Positions 48,693 to 63,717 of a stretch of DNA of 64,000 nt are shown here, one piece after another. Location of the stretch: assembly GCA_900239685.1 (NCBI GenBank), contig OENT01000698.1:1-64000 (forward strand), given 5' to 3'. Position numbers and translations under genes: made by a program. Each line of letters begins with the position of its first letter. Position 1 is the stretch's first letter. The notes under the pieces are model-generated. The model searched no databases. It worked only from the letters and a program-made list of their open reading frames with translations, and was not told the origin of the DNA. The stretch comes from Rotaria macrura (lineage: Eukaryota > Rotifera > Eurotatoria > Philodinida > Philodinidae).

Positions 48693-50840
48693 ATTGACTT
48701 CAACGACATATTGATAGTCGCAAAATAGACACATATTCAACATAAGTGAAAAATCACAACGCTCTGCTTGTTTATTCATACTTTCACAATTTATTAATGG
48801 TTGATTTCTTCGAAGAATCGTACAGGTTTTGTCGATTATGTTTCGTGACAGTGCATAAATTCATCCGTCTTAGTTCTTTGTTGTTTCCGAGTCTTCGATA
48901 ATATCTGAAAATTAGCAGAGCAAGATTGATACTATGCATCGAAAGAAGATATCAACAAAAATTTTACGTTGCAAGAGTAGTAGTAGCTTTCGTGTAAATA
49001 GATTAGTTGTTTTTGCTCATGTGTAAAATTAAGTCAAATATATCAGTTGAAGAATATTTATAGATAATTTTCATAGTGATCTGATTTTTAACTTTAATAC
49101 ACAAATTGAGAGTTTTTCTTCATTTCAGATCAGTTTTCAGAAAACATTGCAACATGATCTAGCCTAGGCACGATAGAAAGTTTTCAATAGTCGTGTTATG
49201 AATTTAGATGAGATATTGAAATTAATATTTCTCAAGAATGGCACAAGAATTAGTACGTTAAAAATGAACGAAATCAAGAGTGTGGAATAGTCGATTTTGA
49301 AAGTTTTACTTTGCAAATATGTAAGAGTCTTGTTTTTTCTTCATCTGCTTTTTTTTTCAAAGATTTCTTAGAATGAAAATCTGCTTGAAAATATTCCTGC
49401 ATAAGATCACCGAGAGTAGCTATATAACGAGCAAGTAAATCATATTCTTGCTAGAGAGTGAATTTTACACAGTACGGAAAGAATCTTCCATGCATCCCTA
49501 TTAGTTTTCATCAGTTTTATATATGTATGTTATGAGAGGAAGTGGTGTAAATAACTCGTTTTTCAATTATTTCCTAATAAGCATCGTCTATCATTTCATG
49601 CATTATTTATATGATTTAATAATTCACTATTCCATAAGATTTTAATGAGAGATGATTAGTGATAAAGACAATATACCTGATGATGATGAGTACAATGAAA
49701 GCGATGTCACTATGTCCTATGGAAATTTTCTTCGTGTAACTTTTACAACCAAGGTGTTCAATAGATTATTACAATGCACGTTGCAACGTATCTGAGAAAG
49801 TGTTGATATTTGATTTTATTGATTGTTGAATGAAACAGTTCAGTAACATTTCAACCGACTGATAGACTGCTAAATTTATCATGAAAAGATAAAACTAATA
49901 AACAATAACGACAGAGAATTTTTACATCCGAAATCGATATAATTTATTCCATTCAAAGTATTAACTGTCTAAAACAAGTCAAAAAAGAGATATTCAACTT
50001 TTACTATACTCGACTTTACGATTATGTGAATACGATTGTGTGACAAGAATTCACATGCAATATTTTATATAATCATGTTTTTTTGAGTTACCAGTTTTCT
50101 TATGATCCTGAAAAGATTCATTGATGACATTAGAATCCGACAAAATTCAGCTTCCTGTGTTCGTCAAGTCAATAGACACATGATGCAAGGAACAAGATTG
50201 GTAAAGTCAATGAAATTTGATGATCTTTGATATTCAACTAGTACATGTAATGAGTGAACACTCGTAACATTGGTTCGAGGCAAAAAGATTGTTGCCATTA
50301 TCGTTTTACTTGAGACCTTCATTTCTGTGTGTCGTGAAGCTATGTTTTTCAATAACAAACATATCGACGGGTACCGATGCTAATCTGCAATTGGTTTGCT
50401 TTGAATAGATTGAATTGACAAACTGCATGAAGTCTGACCCTCATATTATGAATAACTAAATCGTAACAAAGTTCTTAAAATCTGTCGGTTCAAATGCGCA
50501 TTCATTATTTGATAAAGTCAATATAAATAGTTTTTGAAAATGTAGTGTATACGTAATAACAATAAATATCTTAGAAGGCTCATTGTCAACGAATGATAAT
50601 TAATATTGATCGGTCTGATAATGAGACTGACAATATGGTTGACAACATTTTCAATGTGTCTCTTGTAACAGTACAACACGTTTCTTAGCTAGATCATTAG
50701 TTTCAATCAGTCTGATGAATTAATTTTGTTGAAGAAAAAAATCCAAGACTATATATTCTTCAAAAATGAATCATATGTATAAATATATAGTTTGTTACAA
50801 AAATGGTGACAGAGAAAAAGAAGAGGAATAGTTTAAAATA
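48693..50840. other. intergenic between convergent ODAD2 and UNC13-like genes
   Basis: AT-rich spacer holding the 3' ends of both neighbours. No coding domain or repeat was recognised. Confidence 0.55.
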
Positions 50841-53800
50841 TTATTGGTTTTCTGCTTCTCGTCGTTGTCGAACAAATTCAATAGCCGTCTTATCTGATGC
50901 ACGTTGTTCTAGTATTTCAATAATACGACTTCGTACATCTAAAATAAGATCTTCATTGATAGTTAATTAAATACTCAATTTTTATTTTCAAACCTTTGGG
51001 ATGTGTTAATGAAAGTTCAACTTTTTTCAATTCATCCAAAGGTCGACTATCACTTGCTGATTCATTGGGAATACCCGGCAGTTTCGATATTTCCAGAAAA
51101 GCTTCTCCTTCGAAATCGTTCGACCACATTAAATCATGATCCATGACAGTAAAATGTATAAAACCACCGGATAAATTGCATTCTTTCTCTGTTAAACGAC
51201 TAAAAATAAAAATAAAAATAAAATAAAAAACAAAATAAAATAAAACATCTATGCCATTTTCTAACGTACAATTCAAATATTTCATTAAACGTTGGATTTA
51301 AAGTTTTTTTTACAATGGTTGTTTGCTGTTTTTCAATATGAGGATATAAAAATTTTGGACACAATTGAATTTCTACGTATGGATCACTAAAATCACGAAA
51401 GATGAATTATTTTCATGACTGTTTCCATTGTTCATACCTTAAACCGTTGGAATCACAAGGTTTGAGATTTTTGCATGATATAACTAAAATACATTTGATT
51501 TCTATTTATCTAAATTCAATCATAGAATAGACACTGACTTTCAACATATAAGGTTTCTTCTTTCAAATGATAATATGCACGACAAGACAGTTTTCCTAGA
51601 TCAGTTATACTTGAATTTTGATTTAGAATATTAGCACGTTCTTGTTCTTGTAATTTTTCCTATATAGAAATCAATACATAGACGTAAGCAAAAACACACA
51701 AGTAGATAATATTTACTAACTTGGTAATATAATTTAATCAAAGAATACGTATCTGTTGAATAGTATTTAAGCAACTTTTTTATTAACTACAAACGACAAA
51801 AGATAATTATCATCTCGTTTCATTTCTGTTATATTTCAATCATATTCTACATTACCTTATATCGGTCAGTTTTGAGTGTTTCTTTTGATAGAGATTGTTC
51901 ATCAGTGTTAAAATAATCAAAAAATGAATCCAGAGCTTTTATTAATCGTGCATACGATGATGGTGTGCGCTAAATTTATTCAGACAAAAAGAATGTGAGC
52001 ATGTATTTGAAAATAGAAAGACAAGATTCTTTTCTTCTTACTGGTTTTGATGTTTTCTCGATTTCAAGTAAAAATTGATCGACAAGAACAAACCAAATAA
52101 GTTCAAGTAATCTGTTGAGAAAATAAGCATCAAAGTTATTTTGATATAAAATCATATTTTTGTAAATTGATGTAAATTCAATTCTTTTTTTTTAATGAAA
52201 CAACTAACATAATTCGTAATCTATTTTCAATTCGTCTGACTTTTTCAACATCTTCATACGTAGTATGTCATAGCTAAAGACAACAGTAGATTACACTGGT
52301 AACGATGATGCACATAGTGTAGACGTAGATCACAATTCATCACGCGATTCTTTTCAAAATTAAACAGTGCCATAAGTATTGTGTATCCAATTTTATGAAA
52401 ATCGAATTTAGATACATCGATATCTCGACACATATGAACTGTTGGATTGAAGTGACGAATCTACACTGACATGTCAGAGAACTAAGAAAAAATTAATTAT
52501 TTACGTGAACATTCAATTATACTTGATATAAATAATAATGAACTAAGTTTTCTTTCTGCTTGAATGTTTTAGACAAATGGAAAAATAACAATCTAGATGA
52601 ATTTTTCTTCATCGTGTATGAAATTGATACGTCGAAAGCATACAATGATTCATTAATACTGATTTCATTTCATTCCTAGAACATGTTTTTGAATTCAAAG
52701 AACACGATTTGGGTAGGAATATCTTGTGAAAACGATATACTCTACGCCACAAACTATACGAGTCAGGCATAAATCGTTTACGATTTAATGATTAACCTTG
52801 AAATTTGCGTATCGCATACGTGTTTAATATCATGTTATGATTACTGAGCGTGGTCTTGTTCTAAAACGCCTTGAAAATATTTCGTCGGTGTAATCACGCG
52901 AGAGGCACTCTTCTAGATTTCGTAAGCCGTACCGAACCCGTATTTGTTCAGTGACATAACTCATTTGGTTTTAGCTTGTATGTAGTTTTAAATAAATTTC
53001 TTAATCTACACTTGTTATTCTTCGACTAAAAAAAAATGTTCTGACAATGAAAGATATTGGAACAAGTCGGAGACTGATGCAGTCTAGGGATAGATATATT
53101 TAGTGTTCGTTTCATCCAACGGAATTATATAGAAGATTCGAATAACAAGTGTATATCACTCAGCTTTGATATTTTTTGTTATCCGTCATTCATTCATTCG
53201 CCGTACACTCAACAGAGCTTTGAAAGAATTATAAATAGCAAATAAAAAAGACAACGTTAATCTGTTAAGATTGACAACGATAGAAAATAGGCAAAATTTA
53301 TTTTTAGATAGACTTTCAATGTGACTTATGTTTTCATCTGTCACAAAATTTTGACATTAATATGTTGACAAGCAATATGATTAGAATCATCTTTCCTCTA
53401 TACTCTTCGAAGATGCATATGTGTCTTCAAATGTTTCTTGTCTTTTTTCTTCCTTCGTCATTTTCTATTAACGAGAAAAATAAATAGCACTCATTTTCAA
53501 TGTAAATAATTGTTTGTTCAGTTATTTGGAAAATTTCTATTCCAAATCTTGCCTATGTCTTAGTCTTTTTTGTGTAAACATGTTTACGTTTTAATTTAAT
53601 TACCTTGTCAAATTTTGTCTGATTAAAATATCCTTAAATGGTGATATGTGAGCATTAAGATATGAAGTCAGCGGTTCAATAGTATCTTGCAGTGAGACCA
53701 GTTCCGGTGTTTCCATAATGTGGAACACGTGTTGTTTCAATTCCATTTCCATCTTGCTAACTACTCGACTTAGAATTTGATAGATTCGATCGGTTATTTC

Positions 53801-56800
53801 TTGACTACACGTTGCAACAGTTGTTTCGATTTTTTTTCTATATTCATCAACGACAGCAATCGGATGAAATTTTTCAGCTGCAACTAATAGTTTATCGTAT
53901 GATAATTCGATAGGTAAAGTTTTAAATGATTCTCTTATACGTTCAATATCATTGACAGTTAAAGAAATCTAAATAGAGATTTAAAATAGAATTTCATTTT
54001 TCTATATGAATAAGAAGTTAGAAATTAAATTCACTTCTTGTGCACAATAAGATAAATCATTTGATTCGGCCAATTTTCTTGAGTTCAACTTTGCTTCAAC
54101 TAGTGTTGAATAGAGACGTGTCGCATTGGCCATATCTTCCGTTATCTTAATTAGATATGTTATTGAACTCATTATCTCTGGCCAGGCTAAATTTCAAAAA
54201 ATTCTTTTTCATCTAGTAAAAAGAGAATAATTCTTTTCTTTTCTTTTACCTAATCTTCGCCAGAATTGTGCAATTTGGCTGAAACAATTCGATACATCTA
54301 ATGATGAAGGCGTAAATTTAACATTGTATGTTAATGCAGTATCATATTTATCTTTCTCAACTGAGCGTTCGATCCTATGAAGAATTTTATTTCGAGCGAC
54401 TGATAACCATTTTTTAACAGCTGCACCAAAATACATGTGATACTGATTTATATTTAGATTTGCTCGATCACTAGAAAACGAACAAAAACATAGAACGAAT
54501 TGTTTTGCGTTTCTTGTCCTTTGAATAACAACAATTAAACTATTCGATACAAACATTTCATAAATATAAACTTTATATTTTGATAGTTCATTGAGTGATA
54601 GATAAAGTTCAAATAAACATAGACTTATTTGTTCAGCTGCCGATGCAAATACAAGTACGTCCACTGATTCTGGTTCTTTAGTTTCGAAGAATTTCGATGG
54701 AGTTTGATGAATTTGATCGCCAAGCTATTGATTGAAGAGAAAATTTAATTCAAATTTTCATTTGACCATAGAAACCTTACTTCTTCTTCGAGAGCTTTCA
54801 CGACGATGTCCATCAGCTGTTTTATTTTATTTTAAGTTTTTGTTTTGGAATAGAAAGATACATGAAAATACATAGGCATTTTAAAATAATTGTATAATTA
54901 CTTTCTCATCAATCTTTTTAAATGATATATTACAAAATGACATTTTAATGGTTCTACAGTAAAAATAAATTCGGAAAAAATACATTTCTTTTTCTCGTTT
55001 TTCAATTATAGCAAAACTTACGATTCAAATATTGGATTGTAATATTTACTAGATAAATGTGCTGAAACAGAGAAAAAAAAGAAAGAATTTCATACGTTGG
55101 TCAGTCTAACCTCATTATTAAATATTCAGGAATACACAGCGGCATTTTGATTTCAATTATTCTCTATGAGTACGTGTACGGTGATCTCGATTTCCTTTCC
55201 TACTTGTATTTCCATCTAATATATAATCGAAAGTGTATGACTAACTTAATATGACTGATGTAATTTCAGAGTGGATTTCCATTTCTCTTTGTATTATGTG
55301 AAAAGAAAATTTTTCATCTTCTAGACACTTAATCTCGGAAAAGCTTTCATTGACATGTGAGCCCCTTCGTTTTCAGATTTTTAAGCTTGCCAATGATGTT
55401 ACATCACCATTCTTGTTTTCTATTTTGATAAGACAACGTTCACTATTCTTACCAATGATAGTTCGTATCAAATCAATAGGAAATTGTAAGTCGACATCAA
55501 CTTACCATCGGCAATCATAACGTACACTAATTCAGTTGTATGTCTTAATGTATCTTCATCAGACTAATGATAAGAAGAAGAAGGAGAAGTTCTTGTTAAG
55601 TAAATAGATATTACAATGAAACTTACTCGCAAACGTGGTTTTGTTATTTGTGTAGCCATTCGATCAAACCATTCGATGGTTCCTGACTGAATACGATAAG
55701 AATCAAGTTTAATAGAAAACAAATCGTTGTCATTTTCATTGAAAGTTTACTTTTATTATAGATGCTAATTCATATTGAAGATTCTTTTGAAATGGGCAGC
55801 AATGATGAAATACCTCCATACTATGTAATTTTGCCAACATCCTTTGAGGAAAATCAAATAAATATAAATCGAATAGATGTCTATATTTATTTAGTCTTAC
55901 ATTAAAACTTGTTCAAGTCTCTCCATCGAAGTTTTATTCGTAGCAGGAAAAACTTCTCGAATTTTCGATAATTGTTTAAAATAATGATTGATAAATAATC
56001 CGAATGCTTCTCTTAACATATCACTTTCATCTCTACTTAACGATGCTATTGTCCATGTTTCTTCTAACTTTTCAGTAACTGATAGTAGTAATCTATATGA
56101 TAGAATATGTTCCATATGTATTTTAGAATATGCAATCCAACAACACATTGAACATTGAACATCCGTAATGCCACCTTGTATTGCATGTTGATGTAAAATT
56201 GTCTCGGCATCACGCGATAATTCGCCTGTCCATTGCGTTGCTTCACCCTGAAGTTAGAAGAAAAGAAGAACTCTAATTGTTGTTCGGATGTTTATTAGAT
56301 TATAATATGTGAAAATGATATCGATATTTGTCTATTTATATCTACACCGCCATTATATGGAAAAAAAGATCTCCGTGCATTTCATTCAAAGACTGAATGC
56401 AAAGAAAAGTAATGACTTCTTCGCACCTTAAATTTCCTTAGTTCATGATCAATAAAGATTTGTAAAAGTTCAATATGTTCTTTTATATCGGTCCAATTAT
56501 CCTCTTCTGATATTCCGCGATCTTCTCGTGTTGTTAAATTAGCTCGAATATGTATTTGCCCTCGAGCTTTTGAATTTTCATTTCGACCTTCTAATGAAAA
56601 CCATCTATCAATTCCAGTTGACGGAATTTCCTATTATAAATGTAAAAGACAAATAACAAAAGAATATGAAATGAGTTTAATTCTAAACAAAGCATACGTT
56701 TAGTTTAAAATTGACAGAACCTAAAAAGTCATCAACATGTGAACTTTCAGATAAATAATTTGTCCGTGCTGATTGAGCGATCTGTTTGAAATAACGGTTG

Positions 56801-58043
56801 AGTCCTTTCAAACCTTGAACTTGATTTAATTGTTTTGCTGCTTCAAATACAGAAAATTCATCATCATGATCCCAAATATCCAAATGAAAAGTTTCATTTT
56901 TCCCATTTTCAATATGACTTCAAAAATTAAAAAAATAGAACAAACAATTATGAATATAAAAATTTGAATTCTAAAATAGAGATGATTTACAAACGAAATT
57001 TTTCCATCCAAACTGGATTAAGTGTTGCTGTTTTAACATCCGTTGTTTGAATATATTTTGCTGGAAGTTTATCTTGTAGAATTAAATTATTTTGTGAACT
57101 TAAACCAGCTAATGAAGTGGACTTTTCCCGTCCTTGTGAACGTCGGATAGTTGATTTTCGGAAACTTTTTAAACGTTGCATAAAACCAAGTTTGTTATCA
57201 TGTTGGGAATTAACCGCATATCCTTCTTCATCTGAAGATGCTCCCCCACCATTCGATGGCTGAAGAACGGCAAAACTACGCGTTTCAGGTACAATACCCA
57301 ACATACAATACGGATCGGAAAAACCTGTTTCATTCGAACATTAAAAAAAGCAAATTATGAATTTAAAAACAAAAACGGATTAGTTACCATTCGCATCTTT
57401 AGCTTCAAGATCTTTGGCCTCGACTATTTCGACATTTAATATTAAAATGGGTGGCTAAAAATAAATTATACGAAATAATTTCAATCTTAAATCTCTTAGA
57501 AAGCCAACTTTTTCTTCATTAGCTTTGTCGAATAAACGTTGATGATCTTCTTGTGATAATCCAAAAGCTTCTTGAACATATGAATAAAGATCATTTTCTC
57601 CTTGAATGTATTTCGATGTTGCCGTGCCAATTTTATGTTTTATCGTGTATAAAGTCTCGATATAAAGTAGTTCGTGTTCGACCGTTGTTATTCGTTGAGG
57701 ATTCAGGACAAATGTATTTCGATATTCAGTTGGGGATTTTTCATTTTCAATGTCTTCCTGTAGAAAAATAAACAAAAGAACCGATGAATAGGAAAAAGGA
57801 AATCCGTTTTGTTTACATACTTCTTTTTTTATTCTTTGTCGTCGTCGTTCATGTTTTTGTGCAACAGCTTCAAAATTTTCCAGAAACGAATGTACGGCTT
57901 CATTTTCAAACCTAAATTCATCGAAATAATAAAGTAATCTAATCAGTTTGAAATCAATGTAAATCCTATTTATGTCAAATGAATATCTACCGTTTTGACA
58001 GTGCTGCAGAAAATTTTGATTCTTGTTGAGGAGAAAGTATCAT
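50841..58043 (-). CDS. UNC13D/BAIAP3-like: Munc13-4/BAIAP3-type vesicle priming protein (C2-MHD-C2)
   Basis: A multi-exon gene of at least 20 exons. The probable start ATG is at 58043-58041 (in-frame stop upstream); the stop is at 50843-50841. The N-terminal segment ([32 protein letters not shown]) matches the Munc13-4 lead. The first C2 domain follows ([55 protein letters not shown]), with its calcium-binding Asp residues kept and a long Ser/Arg-rich insert. The Munc13-homology region spans about 56.3-52.0 kb. The second C2 domain includes [32 protein letters not shown] and [18 protein letters not shown], again with Asp ligands. The end is [20 protein letters not shown]. The family primes SNARE-dependent secretory granule fusion together with Rab proteins. 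One intron (about 52.2-53.6 kb) is long. I did not resolve every splice site. Family assignment is firm; UNC13D versus BAIAP3 is not. Confidence 0.88.
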
Positions 58044-58243
58044 AATTAAGTTTTCTCGCACTTGTATTTTGTCTAATAGAGCATGTCAGAAAAGAGTGAA
58101 ACTATATATCTGGAAAAATGTTGCTCCTTCTCTACTTTTTCTTCATCATCCGTCCCAGACACACACACTCGTTGCTAAACATCATAATGCATTCTCATAT
58201 GATTATTATTGAAGAAGGAAAAAGAGAGCAGCACCGAAAGAGC

Positions 58244-58268
58244 ATATATATATATATATATATATATT
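58244..58268. repeat. TA microsatellite upstream of the UNC13-like gene
   Basis: An uninterrupted AT dinucleotide run lies about 200 bp upstream of the start of the UNC13-like gene, followed by a T/C-rich stretch. Confidence 0.8.
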
Positions 58269-58350
58269 TATATGAAAGTAAGAATTCTCTTTTTTTCTTT
58301 CTCACTCACTCTCTCTGAACGAAGATCATGAAACAAAAAGAACAAGACGT

Positions 58351-58584
58351 ATGAATAAGGATCGAGATCCTCCTATTATAGACTATAAACTTGATAGTGA
58401 ATATGTCGTGATTCAAAAAACAAAAATACAAGAAACGCCTTCAGGAATAGATTCATTCAATGTCTTTTCATTAGTTTCTGCTCGAATTCAATCAGAAAAG
58501 AACTATTGTGTAGTACCTGTCAACGATGTTCAATTAAATGCGGGTGATTTCTTTTTTCTTCTACTAGTTGTTTGTTTGAATTAA
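58351..58584 (+). CDS. small open frame of unknown function
   Basis: A 77-codon frame with ATG start, divergent from the UNC13-like gene. The first 67 residues are hydrophilic and protein-like (DPPIIDYKLDSEYVVIQ, SFNVFSLVSARIQSEKN). The end is hydrophobic and coincides with a pyrimidine tract ending in AG (58553-58569), which looks more like the 3' end of an intron than coding sequence. It may be the first exon of a gene whose other exons I could not find. Confidence 0.25.
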   Translation: MNKDRDPPIIDYKLDSEYVVIQKTKIQETPSGIDSFNVFSLVSARIQSEKNYCVVPVNDVQLNAGDFFFLLLVVCLN

Positions 58585-61500
58585 TACCATCTATGATTCA
58601 TATCACAGATAATAAGAAGGATTTTATAAAGCTCTGAATAGTGTGCATGCCTTAGTAACGCCTTCAAGCAATTATATATTGTTAGAAAAGAAAAATAATT
58701 TAGTACGATCATCAATATCAATATCTTTGTTGACAAGTAGAACTCGAGAGGGATAGATCTGAAATGAAGATTACGAAAGATCAACCAATGAGTGTTCATT
58801 CATTTTCTTTCTTTTGCTTTCACAACGACAAATCTAGATTGCTCTGTTTGTTTCGCTTTCTATAAAGTCATCTAAATCATCATTCCAATGTTTCTTTTAG
58901 TCCACTGTTTCCGTTAAAAGGAAGCTGATAGTGTCGTTGGATAGCTATCTCTTTAACGCTCTATTTACATGAAACTTGAAGAAACGGCAATTACATTAGA
59001 TTCAAAGCTGTTTAGATTATTAGTTCAACATTACTATTATGTCGAACTCAATTCTAACATGTTCAAGTTTTTCGCACTGAAACTCTTCGTAATGTTGTAT
59101 TTTATTAGCTAAAAACCAAGGTACACCTGCAAGAGTGACGATTCATTAATGATGAATGTTATTTTTATTGAATCTTCTTGAGTAACACCAATACAAACAT
59201 TGTTTTCTGTTATTCTCACGTTGTGCTTGTTGTTCTTCTCTTGATTCATATCATTCATTTTTAATTCGTCTTGGTAATAATCAATGAATTCATGAGGTGC
59301 AGAATAAGAAGTTCTGCATTGATATTAAGTGAATTCGAATAGAGAAAAACAACTGAACTGAACCAAAAACAAAACAAGATTAACACACTTTTTGATCCTA
59401 CATTTGAAAATGTATTTCGTTATCATAATTTTGAATGATTGTCATGACGATAAAAAAGTCGGTTTTTTTAAATTTTACTTGTATGTCGACTTCGTGACAG
59501 AGAGGATTTTCTAGACAACCAATTACGTTGAGTAATCAATCGGACTAACAGTATAAGAAAGCACAAAAAAAACAATCTAAGAAATCGGCTCTATTCGTCG
59601 AAGAAAAACAGAATTATCACCATCATCATCATTATACGTGTAATTTAAGTCTGTAGTGGATCGTCGATCATTAAAATCGATAAAGTTGACGAAAAAAGTA
59701 TAAAAAATATTCTTTGTGTTTTTTTCAATCAACCGAAAACATGACATTAGATAATCAACTTCGTCTTGATCATTTCTTTAATGATTTGTTGCGTGCCATT
59801 CTTTTTTACGCAATCAAATAAACGTTTATTCATAGTATTTGCAATGTTCATATCTGCATAAATTAATGTCAGAATAATATGCGAAGACTTAGCCAAGTTT
59901 TTACTGTTCTACTATTTCTACTCAAGCGTGCACAGCTTAGTTCTAAGAGCAGCAAGTATACATTAACGAATAGAGCAACTTCAGTTGTTCAATTAAAATC
60001 TTTCTAGATAAACTTCATCATCAACTATCTTACTTTAGGGTTCATTAGCGGTCGTTTGTTTACAAAAAAAACATTCAATCTGGAACAATTTTAGTAGTAT
60101 TGTCTTTGAAATTTACGTTTACAGTTACTCAACTAATTTACTTTCATTTTCTATGAAAGGAAATGTAAATAATTCAGTCCTGTTTTGCAAGAATGACGTC
60201 GATACGAGTAATGAATGCGTGAAAACTTTACCGTAAAAAAGAGATACAAAAGATTACAATACAGTCAATAAACAGCTTTTTCAATAGTTATTGTTTTTAT
60301 TGTTAATAATTGTGAGAAAAAAAGAATGTTTTTTCAAAAATAAGAAAGCAAAAAGGATAATTCAATTAATTAAAACGAATGCGATTGTAGCCTGACATTA
60401 TTCAAATAGAACTCAAAGAACAATAGTTTTTATTTAATCTATGAACAAAAGTAAAATGCATGTCTCTGACGAATTTAGGTAAGAGATGAACGAGTCGATT
60501 ACGATCACTTTCTACTATTTCTTCGATAGTTTTCTTTTGATTACTGATTTTAGACGTATTCGAATTGTCTCATGCTTGATGAAACGATTTTTTCGCGTCA
60601 ATATTCAAAAAAGTGATCATAGAAAACGCGAAACGCTTTATTTTCTTCGATCAATAAAATTGAAAACAAACTGACTGAAACATTATTAGCACGCGATTAA
60701 TCATGACACAATTTTTTTCATACTTATTTCATTGCCCTTATTTGATTATTCGTGAGGACGCCATGTCCTTGACTTGCTAGTTATTACAACTGTGAAGTTG
60801 AAGAAAATTAACAGCAAATACTTAAATGACGACATTGCGCTCCATTTATTGCTTCAGAAGATGTTCGAGACGTTTTCTTTTTAAATCCTCATGCTTGAAG
60901 AAACAATTATTCGTTCATCTAATGGAGCAAACATCTCGTCAACGTGGTCTTACAGCTACTCATCTTAATGTAGATAAAGCATTTTTCATCGTACATCAGC
61001 AACTGAGACATATATAAATAGGCCTCGAAATCGTAATTAAGCTTTTGTTTTCTTCTAAACATAAAATTATCTATGATCATCTGAGTTACATCATCGATAC
61101 GTATCAAAATTCATTTCTCATCTGCTTGCATTCAGAATTTACTTTTGTTTGCTAAAAGAAACGAACAGAAAATGTCCTTAAAAGCGTTCAGTTAGAACGA
61201 TGTCTGTTTCTATCAATGTCAACGTGGATCAAAGAAAAAATATTAATTACGAATTTTTAATAGTAACAAGTTTAATGGAAAAAAATAGCTGCTGAAATCA
61301 AGTTAATTCTTAGGGGAAAACGAATTTGAGCTTTCTCTTCTATTATGCAAGGAAATTCTTTTTATGTAAATTCTTTTCTAATTCATTTAATGTTCGTAAA
61401 ACGAAAACGAGATCTCTTAAAATCGTGATTAAATCTTTCCTATAATAGATAATCTATGGTTTTAAATGCATGATAATGCTGTTAATCGATATCATTAAAA

Positions 61501-62046
61501 ATAATGATATGAAATTTTCATGTGTTCTTATTTTAATGATAAATAAATGACTTACTTAGCAAGCAATGCATCCGACCATCGGCGACCACGCATATGGATT
61601 CGCTCCATTTATGAATAGTCGAAGAAATGATTCTAATGAGTGTTAGTGTCGTTTTATGGTTGAATATTAACTTGTCTGTTTGATGTCGGTATCGTGTCTT
61701 ACGGTTTGCACACTATTTAAATACATGTTGATCGTCATAGACGCTCGTTTCTTTAGTCGGACGTTCTCTTCTCACACTCATTTTCTGTTGCTCGTTTGTC
61801 AGAATCTTTATCTTTCTTGAGTAGCGCTGCTTCGTCGTTCTCATTCACAAGAATGAAATACAGAAAGACATACCGGCAAATGACAACAGCCAGAAAAGAA
61901 AAGAAAATCAATAACAAATACTAAGAGATTTTCCGCTGGTGTTATCGTTCAAGATAGCATACTCAAATCAGCCATAGTAGACGGGAAATGTTCCTTTTTT
62001 ATATATAAATTATTCAATATTGTTTTCCGTCGAAAATCACACAAGC

Positions 62047-62113
62047 TTTATCTATCTATATCTATCTATCTATTTATCTATCCATCTATCTGTCTATCTA
62101 TCTGTCTATCTAT
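62047..62113. repeat. TATC/TGTC tetranucleotide microsatellite
   Basis: About 16 tetranucleotide units of TATC with TGTC, TTTATC and CCATC variants, followed by a TA-rich run and GA units to about 62155. Confidence 0.9.
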
Positions 62114-63693
62114 GTATATACAAATATATATATTTATAGAAAGAGAGAGAGACACATGTCTGAAAATATCTTTCTTATTTCGTAAATCTTAATGAAAATC
62201 AATGAATGGCAGGCGATTTTCCATCATCACTCCATATTTTTCATTCGGTAAATACATTTTCTGAATGAGTATGATGAATGAGATAGCAAAGAGTTCGAAC
62301 GATTTGATTATGGGCTCTTCGAATGTGACATTTTCATCCGATCGAACAATGAAAAGAAACAAAACAAAATTGTCTGCTTCCATATATGAATTTGTGATAA
62401 ACAAATGAAAGCTAATATTAGCTTTTCAATGTGCTTAGACTTCTCCGGAAGTAGCTAATGATCGAGTATTTTTGAGCAGATATCTCATGGATAAAAAGAA
62501 AAACGACACTAGAGCATCTATCATGACCAAAGAAAATGATTTGTCTTTTGTTGAGCGTAGTCAAAAAAAGCTCCTTACACATTAATAATAGTCGACGAAT
62601 GTGGGTGTTACTTTTTGAAAAATGAAAAAAAAAACCGGCTGGCAAAAAGAAAAACTTAGAGCATTATTATCTAAATATAGGACTCATTAGGTTATTCAAC
62701 TTGCATTGTTAGATAAAATTCTTGTTTTTTAATATTTTTTTTTTATTGTCGATTGGAAAAAATAAGTCAAGCATGATTTGTTCTATTTTAATTTAGTAAA
62801 TGAACATAATCTTTTAGAATGAACTATATCTACTAATTTTTATTTCGAAATTAACAAAACATGCTACATGTCGTGTTGCGACAACATCATCTTCCACAGA
62901 GTATTACACTTTACACTGCTGTTCTTGTATAGCTTTCGTCATTGAAATTCTGATACCTTTTCATTATTTTATCATTTATAACGACAATAATTATTAACGG
63001 AAATCCTGAACTTCCATATATTGATGTTCAATGACATTTTCGACATTCTTTTGTTTTCTGTGAATTCCAGTTTTCATAAGAGTAAATGTTTTGGACTAAT
63101 GTTGTCGAGAAGAATAGAACAAAACAACAGTGCCCTTGTCAAATGGGCATATTTTAGTGTAGCTCAATGAATTATATCAGTCATCAAAACATTTTAGAAC
63201 GTTACTTATCAATAAAATATTGAAAAATAATCAAAAATAAGTAGAAACACCGAGATTAAAGTACAAAAACGAAAGACCGATGATTGTGAAAGATCGAAGT
63301 GAGTTTGATTAGAACTCAATTTTATCGTATCAAATAGTGAATCGAAATTAACAAGAAGAACTTTTGCTCAATCTGCCCTATCTTGTTCAATGCATTTGTT
63401 CTTACAAACTACATGAGAGAAACAAAATCAACAACAGTGAGTAGGCCTATTATGGCTTTCAATCATCAAATTACAAGATATATTTATCAGCTAATTTGTA
63501 GCTAATCTATTTTCATCACTGACAAATAGAGCAATTAAAATTTCAGATACTAACAAATACTGTAAATGCAAGCAAATACGGAAACATCTAGCCTAATTAT
63601 TTAAAATGCACGCTATTCACTGAAAATAAAAGTAAATATTCGTCAGCGTTTTGAAGTTTCCGTTAACCGTGTTAACATTTAGTATATATTATT

Positions 63694-63717
63694 AACAACA
63701 ACAACAACAACAACAAC
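63694..63717. repeat. AAC trinucleotide microsatellite
   Basis: Eight uninterrupted AAC units in a non-coding context. Confidence 0.9.

Noticed and set aside
60486-61107. Short frames on both strands with repeated aromatic/basic motifs
   Set aside because: Interrupted by stops in every frame, with no splice sites or domain; treated as chance.
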